A stretch of 64,000 bases of DNA. Source: Lucifuga dentata (lineage: Eukaryota > Chordata > Actinopteri > Ophidiiformes > Bythitidae). This document shows, piece after piece, positions 63,820 to 64,000 of this stretch (its first letter is position 1; every line of letters begins with the position of its first letter). The stretch spans positions 126,524 through 190,523 of the forward strand of contig VXCM01000067.1 of assembly GCA_014773175.1 (NCBI GenBank), read 5' to 3'. The translations under genes and the position numbers were made by a program. The notes beneath the pieces were generated by a model. It was given only the letters and a program-made list of their open reading frames with translations. It searched no databases and was not told the DNA's origin.

Positions 63820-63953
63820 TGTATAGATCTTATTCACATCTCATACTTTGACAGTTTTGATGAGGTTGACTGTGTTTCCTTGAATCTGTGCCATTTTTGT
63901 CTCCTCAGGGAACCTCAGGCAATGATGGACCTCCTGGGCCACCAGGAGAGAGG
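14661..63953 (+). CDS. col11a1: col11a1 gene, 35 exons (span with introns); collagen alpha-1(XI), continues right
   Basis: This fibrillar procollagen chain of type XI collagen trimerises in the ER, is secreted, and nucleates and limits the diameter of type II collagen fibrils in cartilage, notochord and eye. The 35 exons join in phase to about 932 residues. In order they are: signal peptide (1-38), TSPN domain (about 39-250, four Cys), acidic Tyr-rich variable region (about 250-430), minor helix (about 433-505), telopeptide linker (about 506-542), then an unbroken Gly-X-Y main helix from 543. Exon sizes match the COL11A1 pattern I know from mammals one for one from exon 9 to exon 35. COL5A1 is the nearest alternative, but the signal peptide ([10 protein letters not shown]), TSPN ([11 protein letters not shown]) and [12 protein letters not shown] fit COL11A1. 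No Gly substitution, frameshift or stop was seen. The rest of the helix and the C-propeptide lie outside. Confidence 0.95.
17080..17152 (+). repeat. G-rich tract, possible G-quadruplex
   Basis: Multiple GGGG/GGG runs separated by short A/T/C spacers, with an N at 17115. The G-run spacing would permit quadruplex folding on the + strand. Length across the N is uncertain. Confidence 0.5.
17779..17828. repeat. (GA)n microsatellite
   Basis: Nearly pure GA dinucleotide run with one GACAGA interruption. Confidence 0.95.
19011..19473. mobile_element. unnamed transposon-like repeat, copy A
   Basis: About 460 bp that aligns by eye along nearly its whole length, same orientation, with 48620-49075. Shared blocks include TGCCAGTTTACAAACCTGG, GCTTTGTCTGACTGC-like text, CATTTCTGCTTATGTT, 'caatacaca.taatg.aacg' and CCCAGCTCA followed by ACTTATC(A/G)TGT(A/G)AAAGCA. 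The right end corresponds to the terminal inverted repeat of copy B. The left terminus is not recognisable here, so this copy is truncated or diverged. No coding capacity is apparent. Confidence 0.7.
19965..20069. repeat. GA tract duplicated around an N
   Basis: The segment from 19965 (GACAGAGAAAGAG...) is repeated from 20018 after the N at 20017, including the same GACAGAGAAA start and the GACA interruption after seven GA units. Probably an unmerged contig overlap within a GA microsatellite. Confidence 0.8.
20189..20219. repeat. GT/G run with N scar
   Basis: A (GT)n run passes into a G homopolymer with an N at 20205. Confidence 0.9.
20629..20793 (+). CDS. col11a1: col11a1 exon 2: start of TSPN domain
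   Basis: 165 nt between TCCCTCAG and GTAACT; enters at phase 1. Encodes residues 39-93 beginning [19 protein letters not shown] and containing [18 protein letters not shown] and the conserved [10 protein letters not shown] end. It carries the first TSPN cysteine (GFC). Confidence 0.96.
20794..23641 (+). other. col11a1: intron 2 (2.85 kb), nothing specific seen
   Basis: AT-rich, no large repeat recognised. Small homopolymers only (for example T-run near 22281, 23089). Confidence 0.8.
23642..23855 (+). CDS. col11a1: col11a1 exon 3: TSPN core
   Basis: 214 nt, phase 1 in and phase 2 out. Encodes residues 94-165 of the laminin-G-like fold: [66 protein letters not shown]. The donor is GGCAA/GTAAGTG; the codon for Lys165 is split with exon 4. 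The acceptor is the TTAAG at 23637-23641. Confidence 0.96.
23856..24763 (+). other. col11a1: intron 3 (0.9 kb), nothing specific seen
   Basis: AT-rich intron without recognised repeats. Confidence 0.85.
24764..24926 (+). CDS. col11a1: col11a1 exon 4: TSPN, continued
   Basis: 163 nt, phase 2 in and phase 0 out. Encodes residues 165-219 including [20 protein letters not shown] (second Cys) and [16 protein letters not shown]. These are the most COL11A1-like parts of the chain; COL5A1 reads differently here (for example HRIALSVHKK). Confidence 0.96.
29430..29462. repeat. (GA)n microsatellite
   Basis: Uninterrupted GA run. The SLSLSL minus-strand frames crossing it are its translation, not genes. 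Confidence 0.95.
30207..30740 (-). mobile_element. Rex3/RTE-like LINE 3' end
   Basis: Read on the minus strand, the segment ends GGCTGCTGCC-like text, CCTGGATAAACTGTGGACAA, then TGGATGGATGGATGGA. A GATG-type tandem tail after a 'GATAAGCGGAAG'-like phrase is the signature of Rex3 (RTE clade) in teleosts. Internal phrases such as 'gagctcatgaccatagagga' and 'ctccgagctcctcaccctg' also match the type. It is 5'-truncated and heavily mutated, with no intact reverse transcriptase frame. Confidence 0.65.
31370..31945. promoter_or_regulatory. CpG-retaining intronic block, candidate enhancer
   Basis: Within AT-rich intron 4 this stretch keeps many CpGs (GAGCGAGCGCGGCATCC, CGCCCGCGATTCGG, ACGCTGCGCAGG) and a higher GC content. 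It holds the longest intronic open frame (31348-31770, 140 codons), but that has no recognisable domain or matching splice phase. A conserved non-coding element is a better guess than an exon; neither is proven. Confidence 0.3.
32551..32606. repeat. (TG)n microsatellite
   Basis: TG run ending in GCGCGCGTGCGCG, a Z-DNA-prone alternating purine-pyrimidine tract. Confidence 0.95.
34419..34549. repeat. exact 65-nt duplication either side of a single N
   Basis: 34419-34483 and 34485-34549 are identical, including the lengths of the T runs, with only N (34484) between. Almost certainly an unmerged contig overlap rather than a genomic duplication. Confidence 0.9.
36205..36333 (+). CDS. col11a1: col11a1 exon 5: end of TSPN domain
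   Basis: 129 nt, 43 codons, phase 0/0, residues 220-262. [20 protein letters not shown] and HYSPDC provide the third and fourth TSPN cysteines. The tail [10 protein letters not shown] is polar; mammalian chains have an Ala-Gln site in the corresponding stretch where BMP-1-type proteases release the N-terminal domain, and an AQ pair is kept here. Assigning cleavage is inference. Confidence 0.95.
36334..39454 (+). other. col11a1: intron 5 (3.1 kb)
   Basis: Holds a (CT)n-(TTTC)n array (37909-37991), an N-interrupted poly-A (38286-38321) and an open 57-nt segment 38495-38551 with a strong donor (see findings). In tetrapods the alternative exons 6A/6B lie in this part of the gene; I see no lysine-rich exon 6B. 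Confidence 0.8.
37909..37991. repeat. (CT)n-(TTTC)n compound microsatellite
   Basis: CT dinucleotide run followed by about ten TTTC units. Confidence 0.95.
39455..39550 (+). CDS. col11a1: col11a1 exon 6 (6A-like): variable region
   Basis: 96 nt, 32 codons, phase 0/0, residues 263-294. [16 protein letters not shown] is Tyr- and acid-rich, like mammalian exon 6A (acidic, tyrosine-containing); the second half is [14 protein letters not shown]. The tyrosines next to acidic residues are good candidates for sulfation. In mammals this exon is alternatively spliced, and the phase 0/0 boundaries would permit skipping here. Confidence 0.9.
39551..40280 (+). other. col11a1: intron 6 (0.73 kb)
   Basis: Contains a short CA run, a C homopolymer with an N (39666-39687) and a T-run (39811-39825). 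No alternative exon recognised. Confidence 0.85.
40281..40376 (+). CDS. col11a1: col11a1 exon 7: variable region
   Basis: 96 nt, 32 codons, phase 0/0, residues 295-326: [19 protein letters not shown] then [13 protein letters not shown]. Same length and phase as exon 6 and a similar layout (GDFY plus Tyr/acid, then a Pro/Thr/Glu tail). Mammalian exon 7 has about the same position and length. Flanked by GATTTCAG and GTAACA. Confidence 0.9.
40377..41958 (+). other. col11a1: intron 7 (1.6 kb), nothing specific seen
   Basis: T-rich run at 40432-40469 and AT-rich sequence; no recognised repeat family. Confidence 0.8.
41959..42264 (+). CDS. col11a1: col11a1 exon 8: acidic Tyr-rich variable region
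   Basis: 306 nt, 102 codons, phase 0/0, residues 327-428. Ten tyrosines, mostly beside Asp/Glu, with short internal repeats ([19 protein letters not shown]). It ends [12 protein letters not shown], which is nearly identical to the end of mammalian COL11A1 exon 8 and is the best paralogue discriminator in this region. The domain projects from the fibril surface and is thought to control fibril diameter; its length varies between species. Confidence 0.94.
42265..43390 (+). other. col11a1: intron 8 (1.1 kb), nothing specific seen
   Basis: Short CA runs near 42421-42470 and 42523-42537; otherwise unremarkable. Confidence 0.8.
43391..43456 (+). CDS. col11a1: col11a1 exon 9: start of minor triple helix
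   Basis: 66 nt, 22 codons, residues 429-450. [22 protein letters not shown] has the first Gly-X-Y triplets (GEKGEKGEP) and then the interruption AVIEP that continues into exon 10, as in COL11A1/COL5A1. Confidence 0.95.
43457..44584 (+). other. col11a1: intron 9 (1.1 kb) with a short repeat fragment
   Basis: Contains a fragment at about 44130-44180, 'ataaactttattgatcccac' then 'aaggggaaatt', a phrase found in many teleost interspersed repeats. Remainder unremarkable. Confidence 0.6.
44130..44180 (-). repeat. teleost interspersed repeat fragment
   Basis: The phrase 'ctttattgatcccacaaggg' plus 'gaaatt' is a very common teleost repeat terminus. Strand and family uncertain. Confidence 0.45.
44585..44626 (+). 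CDS. col11a1: col11a1 exon 10: minor helix
   Basis: 42 nt, residues 451-464, [14 protein letters not shown]. Size and the GML(I/V)EGP motif match COL11A1/COL5A1. Confidence 0.95.
44751..44832. repeat. (GT)n-(GA)n compound microsatellite with N
   Basis: GT run, then an N at 44784, then a long GA run in intron 10. The length is not reliable across the N. Confidence 0.95.
45009..45071 (+). CDS. col11a1: col11a1 exon 11: minor helix
   Basis: 63 nt, residues 465-485, seven uninterrupted triplets [21 protein letters not shown]. Confidence 0.95.
45072..46803 (+). other. col11a1: intron 11 (1.7 kb)
   Basis: Contains a T-rich (GTT)n stretch (45531-45570), a CT tract (45738-45768), and an A/G homopolymer junction with an N at 46240. 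No exon or named repeat. Confidence 0.8.
46804..46878 (+). CDS. col11a1: col11a1 exon 12: end of minor helix
   Basis: 75 nt, residues 486-510. Six triplets ([18 protein letters not shown]) then GTILMLP, the conserved exit from the minor helix into the non-helical linker. Confidence 0.95.
46879..47352 (+). other. col11a1: intron 12 (0.47 kb), nothing specific seen
   Basis: GT-rich patches near 47120-47170 only. Confidence 0.85.
47353..47436 (+). CDS. col11a1: col11a1 exon 13: N-telopeptide linker
   Basis: 84 nt, residues 511-538, [20 protein letters not shown] then QAILSQAR. Non-helical; the Lys in HKGP corresponds to the conserved telopeptide lysine position (GSKGP in mammals) used for lysyl-oxidase cross-links, and [11 protein letters not shown] is a family signature. 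Confidence 0.95.
48556..49075. mobile_element. unnamed transposon-like repeat, copy B, with TIRs
   Basis: Left end TAGGATGCTTTGACATGATA and the reverse complement of the right end, TAAGGCTGCTTTCACACGAT(AA), are inverted repeats of about 25 bp with a few mismatches. The body from 48620 aligns with copy A (19011-19473). The size (about 520 bp) and lack of coding suggest a non-autonomous DNA transposon. I see no convincing target duplication and cannot assign a superfamily. Confidence 0.6.
49370..49957. mobile_element. Harbinger-like MITE (588 bp)
   Basis: The left terminus TGCTGAGTTCAACACACCTC and the reverse complement of the right terminus, TGCTGTGTTCGACAGACCTC, continue into CGGAA(C/G)TCGGATTTTTCC, an inverted repeat of about 40 bp. 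Both ends are bordered by TAA (49367-49369 and 49958-49960), fitting the 3-bp TWA target duplication of PIF/Harbinger elements. The interior is AT-rich and non-coding; sub-terminal blocks 'gaagttgga.ct..gac' occur at both ends. Confidence 0.7.
50310..50366 (+). CDS. col11a1: col11a1 exon 14: start of main triple helix
   Basis: 57 nt, residues 539-557, LAMR followed by [15 protein letters not shown]. The main Gly-X-Y helix begins at the first Gly here. Same size and layout as mammalian COL11A1 (xALR-GPPGPMGLTG). Confidence 0.95.
50367..51044 (+). other. col11a1: intron 14 (0.68 kb)
   Basis: Only the CA repeat at 50403-50438 is notable. Confidence 0.85.
50403..50438. repeat. (CA)n microsatellite
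   Basis: Pure CA run of about 18 units, 36 nt after the exon 14 donor. Confidence 0.95.
51045..51098 (+). CDS. col11a1: col11a1 exon 15: main helix
   Basis: 54 nt, residues 558-575, [18 protein letters not shown]; six intact triplets. Confidence 0.95.
51326..51379 (+). CDS. col11a1: col11a1 exon 16: main helix
   Basis: 54 nt, residues 576-593, [18 protein letters not shown]; six intact triplets. Confidence 0.95.
51764..51817 (+). CDS. col11a1: col11a1 exon 17: main helix
   Basis: 54 nt, residues 594-611, [18 protein letters not shown]. The donor AAG/GTGGAG is weak but the phase and length fit, and the next exon continues correctly. The preceding intron (51380-51763, 384 nt) holds nothing notable. 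Confidence 0.93.
52028..52081 (+). CDS. col11a1: col11a1 exon 18: main helix
   Basis: 54 nt, residues 612-629, [18 protein letters not shown], nearly identical to COL11A1 and COL5A1. Confidence 0.96.
52082..52884 (+). other. col11a1: intron 18 (0.8 kb), nothing specific seen
   Basis: No repeats or exons recognised; an antisense frame at 52519-52734 has no family resemblance. Confidence 0.8.
52885..52938 (+). CDS. col11a1: col11a1 exon 19: main helix
   Basis: 54 nt, residues 630-647, [18 protein letters not shown]. Confidence 0.95.
53042..53086 (+). CDS. col11a1: col11a1 exon 20: main helix
   Basis: 45 nt, residues 648-662, [15 protein letters not shown]. Donor AGT/GTAAGG. Confidence 0.95.
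53087..53839 (+). other. col11a1: intron 20 (0.75 kb)
   Basis: Contains a (CT)n run at 53178-53219; otherwise unremarkable. Confidence 0.85.
53840..53893 (+). CDS. col11a1: col11a1 exon 21: main helix
   Basis: 54 nt, residues 663-680, [18 protein letters not shown]. The Gly at X-Y positions (GPG GQR) is normal; the obligatory Gly frame is intact. Confidence 0.95.
53994..54038 (+). CDS. col11a1: col11a1 exon 22: main helix
   Basis: 45 nt, residues 681-695, [15 protein letters not shown]. Donor ATG/GTAGGA. Confidence 0.95.
54039..55380 (+). other. col11a1: intron 22 (1.3 kb), nothing specific seen
   Basis: AT-rich, no recognised repeat or exon. Confidence 0.8.
55381..55434 (+). CDS. col11a1: col11a1 exon 23: main helix
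   Basis: 54 nt, residues 696-713, [18 protein letters not shown]. Almost identical to mammalian [18 protein letters not shown]. Confidence 0.96.
55435..56552 (+). other. col11a1: intron 23 (1.1 kb), pyrimidine-rich start
   Basis: The first 300 nt are CT-rich without simple repeats; the rest is unremarkable. Confidence 0.8.
56553..56597 (+). CDS. col11a1: col11a1 exon 24: main helix
   Basis: 45 nt, residues 714-728, [15 protein letters not shown]. Confidence 0.95.
56636..56661. repeat. (CCCCCA)n short tandem repeat
   Basis: Four CCCCCA-type units 39 nt after the exon 24 donor; the minus strand is GGGGGT-rich and could form a G-quadruplex. The rest of intron 24 has CA runs at 56796-56820. 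Confidence 0.85.
56981..57034 (+). CDS. col11a1: col11a1 exon 25: main helix
   Basis: 54 nt, residues 729-746, [18 protein letters not shown]. Donor CCT/GTACGT. Confidence 0.95.
57146..57190 (+). CDS. col11a1: col11a1 exon 26: main helix
   Basis: 45 nt, residues 747-761, [15 protein letters not shown]. Donor GCT/GTAATG followed at once by an N-interrupted poly-T (57198-57232), so the start of intron 26 is poorly assembled. Confidence 0.94.
57191..57679 (+). other. col11a1: intron 26 (0.49 kb)
   Basis: Starts with a poly-T tract containing an N (57216) a few bases after the donor; nothing else seen. Confidence 0.85.
57680..57733 (+). CDS. col11a1: col11a1 exon 27: main helix
   Basis: 54 nt, residues 762-779, [18 protein letters not shown]. 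The YPGPRGVK end is conserved in COL11A1/COL5A1. Confidence 0.95.
57820..57864 (+). CDS. col11a1: col11a1 exon 28: main helix
   Basis: 45 nt, residues 780-794, [15 protein letters not shown]. The intron before it is only 86 nt. Confidence 0.95.
57865..58848 (+). other. col11a1: intron 28 (0.98 kb), nothing specific seen
   Basis: AT-rich with a T-run near 58098; no recognised repeat or exon. Confidence 0.8.
58849..58902 (+). CDS. col11a1: col11a1 exon 29: main helix
   Basis: 54 nt, residues 795-812, [18 protein letters not shown], nearly identical to the mammalian exon. Confidence 0.96.
59019..59126 (+). CDS. col11a1: col11a1 exon 30: main helix, 108 nt
   Basis: 108 nt, a double-size fibrillar collagen exon, residues 813-848: [20 protein letters not shown] then [16 protein letters not shown]. 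Twelve intact triplets. Mammalian COL11A1 has the same 108-nt exon at this place. Confidence 0.95.
59127..59454 (+). other. col11a1: intron 30 (0.33 kb), nothing specific seen
   Basis: AT-rich without recognised features. Confidence 0.85.
59455..59508 (+). CDS. col11a1: col11a1 exon 31: main helix
   Basis: 54 nt, residues 849-866, [18 protein letters not shown]; identical to the mammalian sequence as far as I recall it. Confidence 0.96.
59509..62085 (+). other. col11a1: intron 31 (2.6 kb)
   Basis: Ends with a CT-rich tract (62015-62063). Otherwise no recognised repeat, RNA gene or exon. Confidence 0.8.
62086..62139 (+). CDS. col11a1: col11a1 exon 32: main helix
   Basis: 54 nt, residues 867-884, [18 protein letters not shown]. 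Acceptor TTACAG, donor AGG/GTAAGC. Confidence 0.95.
62140..63152 (+). other. col11a1: intron 32 (1.0 kb)
   Basis: Contains a poly-T of about 31 nt (62562-62593); nothing else seen. Confidence 0.85.
63153..63197 (+). CDS. col11a1: col11a1 exon 33: main helix
   Basis: 45 nt, residues 885-899, [15 protein letters not shown]. Donor ACG/GTAGGC. Confidence 0.95.
63456..63509 (+). CDS. col11a1: col11a1 exon 34: main helix
   Basis: 54 nt, residues 900-917, [18 protein letters not shown]. Donor AAG/GTGGGG is weak but in phase. Confidence 0.94.
63510..63908 (+). other. col11a1: intron 34 (0.4 kb)
   Basis: Contains the (AGAT)n array at 63767-63819; nothing else seen. Confidence 0.85.
63767..63819. 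repeat. (AGAT)n microsatellite
   Basis: About thirteen pure AGAT units in intron 34. Confidence 0.97.
63909..63953 (+). CDS. col11a1: col11a1 exon 35: main helix (last in window)
   Basis: 45 nt, residues 918-932, [15 protein letters not shown], followed by donor GTTAGT. The window ends 47 nt into the next intron; the remaining helix, C-telopeptide and C-propeptide exons lie to the right. Confidence 0.95.
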
Positions 63954-64000
63954 GTTAGTGTCCACTTTTAGTTTTGATCTATCATTTGTTCTTTTGAGTT

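Overview
The window is vertebrate nuclear DNA, almost certainly from a ray-finned (teleost) fish. It carries the 5' half of one gene on the + strand: col11a1, the fibrillar collagen alpha-1(XI) chain. I identified 35 consecutive coding exons between 14661 and 63953. They encode about 932 residues, roughly half of the usual ~1800-residue pro-chain, and the gene continues past the right edge. Every exon is flanked by AG...GT, the phases join without error, and exon sizes from the minor helix onward follow the fibrillar collagen plan (45, 54 or 108 nt units beginning with an intact Gly codon). Fish origin is inferred from the protein and from repeats typical of teleosts: L2/Maui-like LINE tails, a Rex3/RTE-like LINE with a GATG tail, and very dense microsatellites. 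I cannot tell whether this is the col11a1a or col11a1b paralogue.

Layout. 1-14300 is upstream, largely non-coding DNA with mobile-element remnants: a TA-flanked inverted-repeat element at 738-1472, LINE 3' ends near 9.8-11.2 kb, and a ~20-nt minisatellite at 11.4 kb. There is also a doubtful open frame on the minus strand at the extreme left edge. About 14.3-14.66 kb is the promoter/5'UTR with a TATA-like box. Exon 1 (14661) encodes the signal peptide. Exons 2-5 (20.6-36.3 kb) encode the TSPN/laminin-G-like N-propeptide domain. Exons 6-8 (39.5-42.3 kb) encode the acidic, tyrosine-rich variable region. Exons 9-12 encode the minor triple helix, exon 13 the N-telopeptide linker, and exons 14-35 (50.3-63.95 kb) the first part of the main Gly-X-Y helix. 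Introns are long in the N-propeptide part (intron 4 is 11.3 kb) and short and crowded in the helix part.

No operons, CRISPR arrays or prokaryotic systems are present, and I found no convincing new gene system. The items most worth a second look are: single-N gap scars, three of them flanked by exact duplicates (assembly artefacts); two diverged copies of an unnamed transposon-like repeat (19.0 and 48.6 kb); a Harbinger-like MITE at 49.4 kb; the apparent absence of the basic alternative exon 6B known in tetrapods; twin 96-nt exons in the variable region; and a CpG-retaining block in intron 4 that could be an enhancer.
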